NCBI RefSeq assembly: GCF_015235415.1
Contig: NZ_JADGLL010000004.1
Span: forward strand, 62,001 to 126,000
Origin: Microbacterium paludicola
GTDB lineage: Bacteria; Actinomycetota; Actinomycetes; Actinomycetales; Microbacteriaceae
Direction: 5' to 3'
Length of the DNA: 64,000 nucleotides
Shown: positions 39,081 to 47,330 of the stretch, one piece after another
How positions within the stretch are numbered: the stretch's first letter is position 1
Layout of the letters: each line of letters begins with the position of its first letter
Program-made: the position numbers and the translations under genes
Notes under the pieces: generated by a model
Told to the model about the DNA's origin: nothing
Database searches by the model: none
What the model saw: the letters and a program-made list of their open reading frames with translations, nothing else

Positions 39081-39791
39081 TCACTCCCCGCCGCGCGCGG
39101 GCCGCGGGAAGAACTCCTCGACGGGTCGGGTGCGGTCGGTGTCCCAGGGCACCGTCCACCCGGCCGCGTCGAAGAGGCGGTCGAGCACGATGGCGGTGAA
39201 GCCCCACACGATCGTGCCCCCGACGTCGAAGGCGGGCGCCTCGCGCTCGCGGCCGCGGAACGTCCAGACCGACATGAAGCGGCTGGCGGGGTCGAGCAGC
39301 TCGGCGACCGGCACGCGGAGCACGTCCACCGTCTCGGCGTGATCCACGGCCGCCACCTGCGAGGGCGTCCGCCACCAGGCGACGACCGGGGTGACGAGGT
39401 GGCTGCTGGCCGCGAGCGGCAGCTCGGGAAGCAGGCCGAGGATCTCGACGTCGCGGGGATCGACCCCGGTCTCCTCCTCGGCCTCGCGCAGCGCCGTGGC
39501 GACGGCATCCGCGTCGCCCGGCTCGCGGCGCCCACCCGGGAACGACACCTCGGACGGATGCGAGCGCAGGGTCGCGGCGCGCCTCTGCAGGAGGACGTCG
39601 AGCTCGCGCGCGACCGCCGCATCCGGCACGGCGGGGACGACCGAGTCGAGCACTCCGAAGAGCACGAGCACGGCGGCGTGCCGCGCGTCGGCCGGCCTTG
39701 CCAGCGGCGGCAGGGCCTGCACCCAGCGGAGCGATTCGACCGCGGAGAGCAGCTCCCGTCTCGCGTCGCCCGCCCGCTGCTCCTGCCGCAC
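39081..39791 (-). CDS. CoA pyrophosphatase-like NUDIX hydrolase
   Basis: The 236-residue protein contains the NUDIX box GGRREPGDADAVATALREAEEETG preceded by HPSEVSFPGG, typical of the CoA pyrophosphatase (NudL-like) branch that cleaves CoA to phosphopantetheine and 3',5'-ADP. GTG start; TAGCTT (39798-39803, minus strand) lies six bases upstream. It is convergent with the lipoprotein gene. Confidence 0.9.
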   Translation of the reverse strand: MRQEQRAGDARRELLSAVESLRWVQALPPLARPADARHAAVLVLFGVLDSVVPAVPDAAVARELDVLLQRRAATLRSHPSEVSFPGGRREPGDADAVATALREAEEETGVDPRDVEILGLLPELPLAASSHLVTPVVAWWRTPSQVAAVDHAETVDVLRVPVAELLDPASRFMSVWTFRGREREAPAFDVGGTIVWGFTAIVLDRLFDAAGWTVPWDTDRTRPVEEFFPRPARGGE

Positions 39792-39942
39792 GCTCCCAAG
39801 CTACTCCGGGCCCGATGACGTGGGATGCGCCGGCGCGTTATCGATTCGGCCCTCGCCTGGTCAAGCCGTGGCGCCCGGCGGGCGCGCGGATGAGCATGGA
39901 CGAAAGCGCTCGAACCGGATGCGGGCGGAGAGCGGAGGCGGA

Positions 39943-41265
39943 GTGAGCGCAGAGACGACGGACGACACCCGGCTGCGGAGGGGCATCACCGGTCCCCTGC
40001 TGTTCGTGTTCATCCTGGGGGATGTCCTCGGCGCGGGGATCTACGCGCTCATGGGTGTCCTCGCGGGCGAGGTCGGCGGTCTGCTCTGGGCGCCGCTGCT
40101 CATCGCCCTCGCGCTCGCGCTGCTCACGGCCGGCTCGTATGCAGAACTCGTCACCAAGTATCCGAAGGCGGGCGGTGCGGCGGTCTTCGCGGAACGGGCG
40201 TTCCGAAACCCGCTGGTGTCGTTCCTGGTGGGCTTCAGCATGCTCGCGGCGGGCATCGTGAGCGCCGCGGGCCTCGCGCTCGCCTTCGCCGGCGACTACT
40301 TCCGCACCTTCCTCGACGTCCCCACGGTGCCCGTCGCGATCGTGTTCCTCGCCGTCGTCGCGGCGCTGAACGCCCGCGGCATCCGCGAGTCGATGTCGGC
40401 GAATCTCGTGATGACGGCCATCGAGCTCAGCGGGCTCGTGATCGTGGTGGTGGTCGTGGCGGTGTTCCTCGCGGGTGGTGGCGGCGACGTGTCTCGCGTG
40501 CTGCAGCCGCCGCCGGACACCGCGGTGCCACTCGCGCTGCTCGGCGGCGTGATCATCGCGTACTACTCGTTCGTGGGATTCGAGACCTCCGCGAACGTCA
40601 TCGAGGAGGTGCGCGATCCCCGCCGGTCCTATCCGCGTGCGCTGTTCGGCTCGCTGCTGGTCGCGGGGGCGGTCTACGTCCTCGTGGGGCTCGCGAGCGC
40701 GATCGCCCTGCCAGCCGAGGAGCTGAGCGGGTCGACCGGCCCGCTTCTCGACGTCGTCGAGGCGACCGGGGTCGCCGTGCCGTCGTGGCTGTTCAGCCTC
40801 ATCGCCCTCATCGCGGTCGCCAACGGCGCGCTGCTGACCATGATCATGGCGAGCCGGCTCGCGTACGGAATGGCCGACGGCGGCCTGCTGCCGTCCGTGT
40901 TCGGGCGCGTGCTGCCGAACCGCAGGACGCCGTGGGTGGCGATCATCGCGACCACCGCGGTGGCGATGGCCCTGACTCTGCTCGGCGATCTCGCCATGCT
41001 CGCCGAGACCGTGGTGCTGCTGCTCCTGTTCGTGTTCCTCAGCGCGAACGTGTCGGTGCTCGTGCTGCGGCGCGACCACGTCGAGCACGACCACTTCCGG
41101 GTCTGGACGATCGTCCCTGTCCTCGGCATCGCGTCGTGCATCCTGCTGCTCACCCAGCAGGACGGCGCCGTGTGGCTCTTCGGCGGAGCGCTTCTGGCGC
41201 TCGGAGCAGTGCTCTACGCGATCACGCGGATGACCAGGCGACGGCGGGAAGAGCCGGCCGACTGA
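39943..41265 (+). CDS. APC-family amino acid permease
   Basis: The 440-residue protein has 12 predicted hydrophobic segments and the APC motifs: RRGITGPLLFVFILGDVLGAGIYALMG at helix 1, LLTAGSYAELVTKYPKAGGAAVFAERAF, and IIAYYSFVGFETSANVIEEVRDPRRSYPRAL. The substrate is probably an amino acid or amine. I chose GTG 39943 with GGAGG a few bases upstream; ATG 39919 is an alternative. Confidence 0.9.
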   Translation: MSAETTDDTRLRRGITGPLLFVFILGDVLGAGIYALMGVLAGEVGGLLWAPLLIALALALLTAGSYAELVTKYPKAGGAAVFAERAFRNPLVSFLVGFSMLAAGIVSAAGLALAFAGDYFRTFLDVPTVPVAIVFLAVVAALNARGIRESMSANLVMTAIELSGLVIVVVVVAVFLAGGGGDVSRVLQPPPDTAVPLALLGGVIIAYYSFVGFETSANVIEEVRDPRRSYPRALFGSLLVAGAVYVLVGLASAIALPAEELSGSTGPLLDVVEATGVAVPSWLFSLIALIAVANGALLTMIMASRLAYGMADGGLLPSVFGRVLPNRRTPWVAIIATTAVAMALTLLGDLAMLAETVVLLLLFVFLSANVSVLVLRRDHVEHDHFRVWTIVPVLGIASCILLLTQQDGAVWLFGGALLALGAVLYAITRMTRRRREEPAD

Positions 41266-41293
41266 GGTCGACTCGCGGAGGCCCCCTCGCGCG

Positions 41294-41325
41294 TCGGGCT
41301 CCCCCGACGAGTCGAGGGAGCCCGA
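41294..41325. terminator. Bidirectional terminator between permease and lyase genes
   Basis: TCGGGCTCCC (41294-41303) and GGGAGCCCGA (41316-41325) form a 10-base stem with a 12-base loop between the convergent APC and PL11 genes. Confidence 0.75.
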
Positions 41326-41341
41326 TCGGACGTGCGGCGGC

Positions 41342-43870
41342 TCAGTCGCTGAACGAGCCCGTCCAGCGCGTCTGCGCCTCGGCCGGGAAGCGGTGCCAAG
41401 CCGTCGGGACGGCGACGACCTCGACCTCACCCGTCACGGCGACGGTGCCGTTGGGTGCGGTGACCCGCTCGCCGTTCACGTACCAGGCGACGCCCGGGCT
41501 GGCGAACACCTTCACGGCATCGTGCTTCGCGCCGGGGCGGTCGCGCAGCTGCGGTTCGCGCGGAGCCGTCTCCAGAGTCAGGATCGGCACCTGAGCGAAG
41601 TCGGTGTCGGAGGCCAGATACCACCCGGGGTAGGACGGCTGGTTGTAGGACGTCTGCTGGCGCGCGACCTCGGCACGGTACTGCGGGTCCTGCATCAGCG
41701 TGGGCAGCTTGTGCTGCGACGGATCCGTTGACACGTAGACGTGAAGAGCGGACGAATCCGTCGTGCGCACGACCAGCTCCTCGCGCCAGTCGCCGACGAT
41801 GTCGGCCACGAGCGCGGCGTTGCCCTTCGTGCCGTTGTTGCTGCGCGTGCCGGCCGCGGTGAGCATCCGCCCGCGGGTGCGGTCATCCACGGTGACGGCG
41901 GCATCGCCCGAGCCATTGACGATCTGCGTTGTGAGGTCTCCCGCCCAGCGGATCGACTGGTTCGTGCCGAGGCCCGTCGCGGCGCCGAGTTCGGTGCCGT
42001 CCGCGGCGCGCAGGCGCGTCGCCCAGGTCTCGAGACCCGGGACCGCGGGGTCGATGTCGCCGATCATGCCGCGCCCGGTGTCGCGGCCGGTGTAGTCGCC
42101 GTAGATCACCTCGCCCGTCGCCGCATCGCGCAGCGCGTAGCCGTACGGCGCCCAGGAACCACCCTCGTGCACCGTGAAGATCTCGAGGCCGGGGCGGGCG
42201 GGGTCGATGTCGGTGACGTGCATCGCGTCGCCGTGGCCGAGGCGGGCCGTTGCGCCGGGCTGCGCGCTCTGCGGCGGCATCGTGGCGACAGAGCTGTACA
42301 GCAGCGAGCCGTCGTCGTCGATCGTCGCCGAGCCGTAGACGACCTCATGCTTTCCGTCACCGTCGACATCCGAGGCGCTCAGGGAGTGGAAGCCCTGCGT
42401 CGTCAGGGTGCCGAACTCCGGGTCGGTTCCGTCCCGTCCGTGTGGGCCGTCGTTGAACGGGTTGGTGAGCGGGACGTGCCCGCTGTCGACGAACCAGCGC
42501 TCGGCGATGTGCTCGCCGTCCCAGTCGTAGGCGGCGATCGTCGACCGTGTGTAATAGCCCCGGGCGAAGATGGCGGCCGGGCGCTCGCCATCGAGATACG
42601 CGACTCCCGAGAGGAAGCGGTCGACCCGGTTGCCCGGCTCGATCCGGCCCATCGCGTAGTCGCCCCACAGGAGGCCGTCGTCGCCCCGCGGCGGGGTGTA
42701 GTCGACGGTCTCGAGCTCTTCGCCGGTCAGCCCGTCGAAGACCGTGAGGTACTCGGGCCCTTCGAGGATGAAGCCCTCGAAGTTCCACAGGCGGTTGTTA
42801 CCGCTGCGGCTCGGTGCGTAGACGTCGATGAAGTAGTCGGTCAGCTCGTGTGCGCTCTGCGGCGACAGGGGGTACTCGTGCCTCACGGGTGCGCCCCAGG
42901 CCTCCTCGAGGGTCGCGGGCCACTGTCCCGACACGACCTCGGGACGCTCGTGCCAGCCGAGGAACAGGTCTGTGAGGTGCGCGCGGAAGTCGGCGTTGCT
43001 CATCCGGTAGTCGTCGTCGTGCGTCACGCCGGATGCGGCGTCGTCGTCGGTAAGGGTCACGAACGCTTCGTCGACGATCGAGCCATCGGCCGCGTACTGC
43101 GTGGACTTCGTGCCGGGCGCTGTCTTCACCATCAGCTCGCTGCGGCCGTCGCCGTCGAAGTCGTACGCGAGAGGCTGCGAGTAGTGCGCACCGGCGCGGA
43201 TGTTGCGGCCGAGCGAGATGCGGTTCAACAGGGTGCCGTCGAGCTCGTACGTGTCGAGGAAGACCTCCCCCGTGTAGCCGACCTGCGAGACGTCCTTCGA
43301 GTTCGACGGATCCCACTTCACGACGAGCTCGTAATCGCCGTCGCCGTCCACGTCGGCCGCGCTGGTGTCGTTCGCCGAGTACGTGTATGCCTCGCCCTTC
43401 GGGGTCACGCCATCGGCTGGCTTGGTGAGCGGCACCGTGAGGTGATCCGCGGAAACCGGCGCGACGGGCGCACTCGGCTCTCCCGCGACCCCGTCGAGCA
43501 CGGGAGTCACGGTGTAAGACGAGGCGGCGCTGCCCGAGCCATCGAGGAAGTCGGTCGTGTCGGTGACAGTCGCGATCTCCGTCCCGTCGCGCGACACGAC
43601 GAAGTCGGGTCCTGCCATCCCGGTCTCGGTCGCTCCCGTGACCTCGGACGCGAGCAGGCGCCAGCTGAGGTGCACTCCCCCGCTTCCGGCGAGCGCGACG
43701 AGCCCGCGGTCGAGGGCCTCGAGCTGCGGGACGCCCTCTGGCACGGCCTCACCGCCGAAGGGCCCGGCATGATCCGGCGGTGCGGCGACGGCGGCACCGC
43801 CGGTCGCGACAAGGCCCGCCGCGGCTGCCGCCGCCACGAGCACACGGAAGGAAGGTCGTCTGAGATTCAT
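41342..43870 (-). CDS. Secreted rhamnogalacturonan lyase (PL11)
   Basis: The 842-residue preprotein has a signal peptide (Ala-rich, cut near residue 30), a fibronectin-like N-terminal part, and a large beta-propeller with calcium-type repeats such as DVDGDGDYELVVKWDPSNSKD, YDFDGDGRSELMVKTAPG and DVDGDGKHEVVYGSA. This is the pattern of PL11 rhamnogalacturonan lyases (YesW/YesX-like), which cleave the pectin backbone. It implies degradation of plant cell-wall pectin outside the cell. GAGGA precedes the ATG at 43870; an upstream ATG at 43921 lies inside the operator region. Confidence 0.92.
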   Translation of the reverse strand: MNLRRPSFRVLVAAAAAAGLVATGGAAVAAPPDHAGPFGGEAVPEGVPQLEALDRGLVALAGSGGVHLSWRLLASEVTGATETGMAGPDFVVSRDGTEIATVTDTTDFLDGSGSAASSYTVTPVLDGVAGEPSAPVAPVSADHLTVPLTKPADGVTPKGEAYTYSANDTSAADVDGDGDYELVVKWDPSNSKDVSQVGYTGEVFLDTYELDGTLLNRISLGRNIRAGAHYSQPLAYDFDGDGRSELMVKTAPGTKSTQYAADGSIVDEAFVTLTDDDAASGVTHDDDYRMSNADFRAHLTDLFLGWHERPEVVSGQWPATLEEAWGAPVRHEYPLSPQSAHELTDYFIDVYAPSRSGNNRLWNFEGFILEGPEYLTVFDGLTGEELETVDYTPPRGDDGLLWGDYAMGRIEPGNRVDRFLSGVAYLDGERPAAIFARGYYTRSTIAAYDWDGEHIAERWFVDSGHVPLTNPFNDGPHGRDGTDPEFGTLTTQGFHSLSASDVDGDGKHEVVYGSATIDDDGSLLYSSVATMPPQSAQPGATARLGHGDAMHVTDIDPARPGLEIFTVHEGGSWAPYGYALRDAATGEVIYGDYTGRDTGRGMIGDIDPAVPGLETWATRLRAADGTELGAATGLGTNQSIRWAGDLTTQIVNGSGDAAVTVDDRTRGRMLTAAGTRSNNGTKGNAALVADIVGDWREELVVRTTDSSALHVYVSTDPSQHKLPTLMQDPQYRAEVARQQTSYNQPSYPGWYLASDTDFAQVPILTLETAPREPQLRDRPGAKHDAVKVFASPGVAWYVNGERVTAPNGTVAVTGEVEVVAVPTAWHRFPAEAQTRWTGSFSD

Positions 43871-43909
43871 CGTCGAATCCTCTTCTCCTGATGATGGACG
43901 CTCGTCTTC

Positions 43910-43944
43910 GAAACGTTTCATCCGCGGATGGAATGCGCTTTCCA
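43910..43944 (-). promoter_or_regulatory. Two LacI-type operator candidates upstream of the lyase gene
   Basis: GAAACGTTTC (43910-43919) is a perfect 10-base palindrome with the central CG typical of LacI/GalR-family operators. TGGAATGCGCTTTCCA (43929-43944) is a second dyad with one mismatch and GCGC core. Both lie 40-75 bases upstream of the start codon, where a repressor would block transcription. No LacI-family gene is in the window. Confidence 0.6.
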
Positions 43945-44033
43945 GACGCTACGGGCGACGCTACTTGGGGGCGCGGCCGGCGTCAACGGCAAGCGCCGGT
44001 TCCCTTCGGTGCCGGGCCGCGGGGAGCGCGGCG

Positions 44034-44633
44034 TCAGGCGACGGCGAGAAGAGCGGCCGCGCGCTCACGGGTGAGGAACACGAGCTGCGCGTCCTTCGGC
44101 CCGTAGGCGGAATCGAACCGCACCCGCTCTCCACGCTGGAACCCGATGGCGAGCACCCGCGCGACGGCGGCGCGGTTGCGCGCGTCCGGCTCGGCGATGA
44201 GGCGCTGGGCCCCGGGCTCCGACAGCAGGAACGAGACGAGCGCGGGGCCGAGGAGCTCCCACACATCCGAGACGCCCTCGATCCGGGCGCTGAGGAAGAA
44301 GTGGAACCCGACGTCCCCGGGCCGCGCGTCGTACGCGACGGCGACCGGATCGTCCTGCGCGTCGTACGCCTGAAGCAGCACGACGGGTGTGCCGTCCCAG
44401 CGCACGAGGTAGGCGTGATGAGTGGGAAGCGTCTCGACGAACGCGTAGGCGTCGCGCACCTCGTCACGCGTGAGCCCGCCCATCCCCCAGAACGCCGCGC
44501 GCGGCTGCGTCACCCAGCCGTGGATCAGATCCGCATCCGCGTCCGGGTCGAGGGCGTGAACGGTCACCGTCGCCTGGTCGGCGCTCATCCGGAACAGCTC
44601 GGCGCCGCGCGCGCCGGTGCGCAGCAGGCTCAT
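44034..44633 (-). CDS. Siderophore-type acetyltransferase (IucB/MbtK-like GNAT)
   Basis: The 199-residue protein matches the acyl-transferase domain used on N-hydroxylysine or similar amines: HALDPDADADLIHGWVTQPRAAFWGMGG, THHAYLVRWDGTPVVLLQAYDAQDDPV and PGDVGFHFFLSARIEGV. In siderophore pathways it acylates hydroxylated Lys or putrescine-type groups. No IucA/IucC synthetase or NRPS gene is nearby, so it is an orphan here. Its ATG overlaps the end of a small upstream frame. Confidence 0.87.
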   Translation of the reverse strand: MSLLRTGARGAELFRMSADQATVTVHALDPDADADLIHGWVTQPRAAFWGMGGLTRDEVRDAYAFVETLPTHHAYLVRWDGTPVVLLQAYDAQDDPVAVAYDARPGDVGFHFFLSARIEGVSDVWELLGPALVSFLLSEPGAQRLIAEPDARNRAAVARVLAIGFQRGERVRFDSAYGPKDAQLVFLTRERAAALLAVA

Positions 44634-44731
44634 CGGCGCTCCCCCGGCTGGTCCTCGGCCGGAACGGGTCGCAGCAGCGACCAGTCGGTCACGACGGCGG
44701 CCGTGTGCGCCTCGGCCCAGGCCCCGGTCAC
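44630..44731 (-). CDS. Possible 33-codon ORF coupled to the acetyltransferase
   Basis: GTG at 44731 opens a 33-codon frame (MTGAWAEAHTAAVVTDWSLL...) whose TGA overlaps the acetyltransferase ATG as ATGA. It looks like a leader cistron or the remnant C-terminus of a lost upstream siderophore gene. I recognise no family. Confidence 0.35.
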   Translation of the reverse strand: MTGAWAEAHTAAVVTDWSLLRPVPAEDQPGERR

Positions 44732-44760
44732 GGGGCGGCCGGAGAACGTCCGGCCGCCCC
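44732..44760 (-). terminator. Terminator of the alcohol dehydrogenase gene
   Basis: GGGGCGGCCGGA (44732-44743) and TCCGGCCGCCCC (44749-44760) make a perfect 12-base stem with a 5-base loop, 13 bases after the dehydrogenase stop. The small acetyltransferase-coupled frame starts right behind it. Confidence 0.75.
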
Positions 44761-44773
44761 GATCCGATATCCC

Positions 44774-45793
44774 TCAGACGGTGAGCAGCACCTTTGTGGC
44801 GCGGCGCGCGTCCATCGCCTTGTAGCCCTCGGCGGCGTCCTCCAGCGGGAGCGTCAGGTCGAACACCTTGCCGGGGTCGATCCTGCGGTCCCAGATCAGC
44901 TGGATGAGCTGGGGCAGGTACTGCCGCACGGGCGCCGCTCCCCCGTGCAGGTGGATGCCGGCGCCGAAGAGCTCGAGGCCGTCGAGCGACACGTCGTGCG
45001 AGACGCCGACGAAGCCCACGTGACCGCCCGCGCGGGTGGCGCGGATCGCCTGGTGCATCGCCTCCTGCGTGCCGACTGCCTCGATCACGCTGTGCGCGCC
45101 GAGACCTCCGGTGAGCTCCTTGATGCGCGCCACGCCCTCCTCGCCGCGCTCCTCGACGATGTCGGTCGCTCCGAACTCGCGGGCGAGTGCCTGGCGGTCG
45201 GCGTGTCGCGACATGGCGATGATCCGCTCCGCGCCGAGCTCGCGTGCGGCGAGGATGCCGAGCAGCCCGACCGCGCCGTCGCCGACGACCGCGACGGTCT
45301 TGCCCGGGCCCGCCTCGGCGGCGACGGCGGCGAACCAGCCGGTGCCGAGGACGTCCGAGGCAGCGAGAAGCGACGGGATGAGCTCGGCGTCGGGCTGGCC
45401 GGGCGTCGCGACGAGGGTTCCGTCGGCGAGCGGGATGCGGGCGAACTCGGCCTGCGTGCCGAGCGTCCCCATGAGGGTGCGGTGCACGCAGTACGACTGG
45501 TAGCCGGCCTGGCAGATCTCGCAGGTGTTGTCCGACGACCAGAACGAGCCCACGACGAAGTCGCCGACCTTCACGTTCTTCACGTCCGCACCGATCTCGG
45601 TGACCACGCCGACGTACTCGTGCCCCATGGGCGCATGGTCGACGGGCTCGGCGCCGCGATACGGCCACAGGTCGGATCCGCAGATGCAGGACGCCGTGAG
45701 CCGGACGATGGCGTCGGTGGGCTCGAGGATCGTCGGGTCGTCCCGATCCTCGACGCGCACATCGCCGGGGGCGTGCATGATGACTCCACGCAT
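44774..45793 (-). CDS. Zinc-dependent medium-chain alcohol dehydrogenase
   Basis: The 339-residue MDR enzyme has the catalytic zinc site CICGSDLWPYRG with MGHEYVGVV, and the cofactor loop VVGDGAVGLLG. The structural zinc loop reads DNTCEICQAGYQSYC, in which one of the four usual Cys positions is replaced. It oxidises an alcohol or reduces an aldehyde with NAD(P); the substrate is unknown. GGAAGGAC precedes the ATG. It is divergent from the MmyB-like regulator gene, which is its probable regulator. Confidence 0.92.
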   Translation of the reverse strand: MRGVIMHAPGDVRVEDRDDPTILEPTDAIVRLTASCICGSDLWPYRGAEPVDHAPMGHEYVGVVTEIGADVKNVKVGDFVVGSFWSSDNTCEICQAGYQSYCVHRTLMGTLGTQAEFARIPLADGTLVATPGQPDAELIPSLLAASDVLGTGWFAAVAAEAGPGKTVAVVGDGAVGLLGILAARELGAERIIAMSRHADRQALAREFGATDIVEERGEEGVARIKELTGGLGAHSVIEAVGTQEAMHQAIRATRAGGHVGFVGVSHDVSLDGLELFGAGIHLHGGAAPVRQYLPQLIQLIWDRRIDPGKVFDLTLPLEDAAEGYKAMDARRATKVLLTV

Positions 45794-45956
45794 GATGGTG
45801 TCCTTCCATTCAGGGTTCGCAGATCCGCAGCCGCGCCTCGCCGCGAGCGGACGGGGCGGAGGGCCGCGTGATCCAGCCTCGCGCGCGGCGCGGGCGAACG
45901 GGAGACTCTGCCGTGAGGTGTACCCACAGGGAACCCCTCGATCCGCCGGGCGCGCA

Positions 45957-45962
45957 TAGCCT
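45957..45962 (+). promoter_or_regulatory. -10 element of the MmyB-like regulator gene
   Basis: TAGCCT lies six bases before the ATG at 45969, giving a leaderless transcript. The 175-base divergent interval should also carry the dehydrogenase promoter. Confidence 0.55.
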
Positions 45963-45968
45963 CGTCCT

Positions 45969-46853
45969 ATGGACAACCGAGCGGAGGTGCGCGAGTTCCT
46001 GATGACCCGCCGCGCCCGGATCACCCCCGAAGCGGCAGGCATCACGGCCGGCGGCAACCGTCGCGTCGAGGGGCTGCGCCGCAGCGAGGTCGCGAGCCTC
46101 GCCGGGGTCAGCGTCGAGTACTACTCCAAGCTCGAGCGCGGCGCGATCGCCGGTGCCTCGGCTTCCGTGCTCGACGCCCTCGCCCGCGCGCTTCAGCTCG
46201 ACGAGACCGAGACCGCGCACCTGTTCGACCTCGCCCGCGCGGCCGACGGCGTCCCCACCAGCGGCCGGCCGCGGCGGCGTGCCGCCGGGACACCCGTGCC
46301 ACGGCAGAGCCTGCAATGGGCACTCGCGTCGATCACGGACGGGATCGCGTTCGTGCGCGACCAGCGACAGAACCTGCTCGCGGTGAACGACCTCGGCCGT
46401 GCGTTCTACTCGCCGGCGATCGGCGACGGCGGCCGCACGCCGAACCTGGCCAGGTTCCAGTTCCTCGACCCTGCCGCCCGCGAGTTCTACCCCGACTGGG
46501 AGAAGTTCGCCGAGATGTGCGTGGCGATCATGCGCGCCGAGGCCGGCCGCGACCCGCATGACAAGGCACTGCAGGATCTGGTCGGCGAGCTGTCCACGCG
46601 CAGCGACCACTTCCGCACGCTGTGGGCGGCGCACAACGTGCGCACCCACGGTGCCGGCACGAAGCGTTTCCACCACCCCGTCGTCGGCGAGCTCACCCTC
46701 GCGTACGAGGAGTTCGCCCTCACCGCCGAGCCGGGCAACGTGATGCTCATCTACACCGCGGAGCCCGGATCCCCCTCGGCCGAGCGGCTGCGCCTGCTTG
46801 CCTCGTGGAGCGCGGAACACCCCGCCGCCGTCGACGCCGAGGGCCGCCCATGA
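45969..46853 (+). CDS. XRE-type regulator with MmyB-like ligand domain
   Basis: The 294-residue protein has an N-terminal helix-turn-helix (LRRSEVASLAGVSVEYYSKLERGAIAGAS, about 35-64) and a PAS-like MmyB ligand-binding domain (about 100-280: SLQWALASITDGIAFVRDQRQNLLAVN, LARFQFLDPAAREFYPDWEKFAEMCV, FHHPVVGELTLAYEEF). Such regulators bind fatty-acid-like or aromatic ligands and usually control a divergent oxidoreductase, as here. Confidence 0.92.
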   Translation: MDNRAEVREFLMTRRARITPEAAGITAGGNRRVEGLRRSEVASLAGVSVEYYSKLERGAIAGASASVLDALARALQLDETETAHLFDLARAADGVPTSGRPRRRAAGTPVPRQSLQWALASITDGIAFVRDQRQNLLAVNDLGRAFYSPAIGDGGRTPNLARFQFLDPAAREFYPDWEKFAEMCVAIMRAEAGRDPHDKALQDLVGELSTRSDHFRTLWAAHNVRTHGAGTKRFHHPVVGELTLAYEEFALTAEPGNVMLIYTAEPGSPSAERLRLLASWSAEHPAAVDAEGRP

Positions 46854-46895
46854 GGCGCCCGCCGACCGCGGCCAACGCCACGGGCATGCGGCGGA

Positions 46896-47330
46896 TCATC
46901 GCGGCACCGCCGCCGCCCCGCCCTCGACGTCGTTCCCCTGGTACTCCGTGTCGGTGACGTGTTCCTTCCACACGGTGGTGGATGCCGGGTCGTCGCCGCT
47001 CTCGAGCATCGCGATGTGCTCCATGAAGGTGCCGGCGGCGGCAGCGTGCCAGTGGTCCTCCCCCGGTGGCGTGTAGAGCGTCTGTCCCGGGTGGAGCTCG
47101 ATGATCCGGCCGTCGCGGGTTCCGAATCGGGCGATGCCCTGGGTGACGCGGAGGTACTGGCCGCGGGCGTGCGAGTGCCAGGCGGTGCGCGCGCCGGGCG
47201 CGAACCGCACGAGGGCGACCGACATCCGCTGGTCGGCCTCGTGCGGGGTGGCGATCATGTCGACCCAGACGTCACCGGCGAACTGCTCGGGCGGGTTCTT
47301 GATCGTGGGGCCTGCGGGTTCGATGTTCAT
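46896..47330 (-). CDS. Cupin-domain protein
   Basis: The 144-residue protein is a single cupin: motif 1 PGARTAWHSHARGQYLRVTQG and motif 2 TLYTPPGEDHWHAAAAG supply the His/Glu metal ligands. It resembles carboxymuconolactone-type or quercetinase-like cupins acting with quinones or polyketides. Its ATG overlaps the MFS gene stop (ATGA), so the two form one unit. It is convergent with the MmyB-like gene. Confidence 0.88.
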   Translation of the reverse strand: MNIEPAGPTIKNPPEQFAGDVWVDMIATPHEADQRMSVALVRFAPGARTAWHSHARGQYLRVTQGIARFGTRDGRIIELHPGQTLYTPPGEDHWHAAAAGTFMEHIAMLESGDDPASTTVWKEHVTDTEYQGNDVEGGAAAVPR

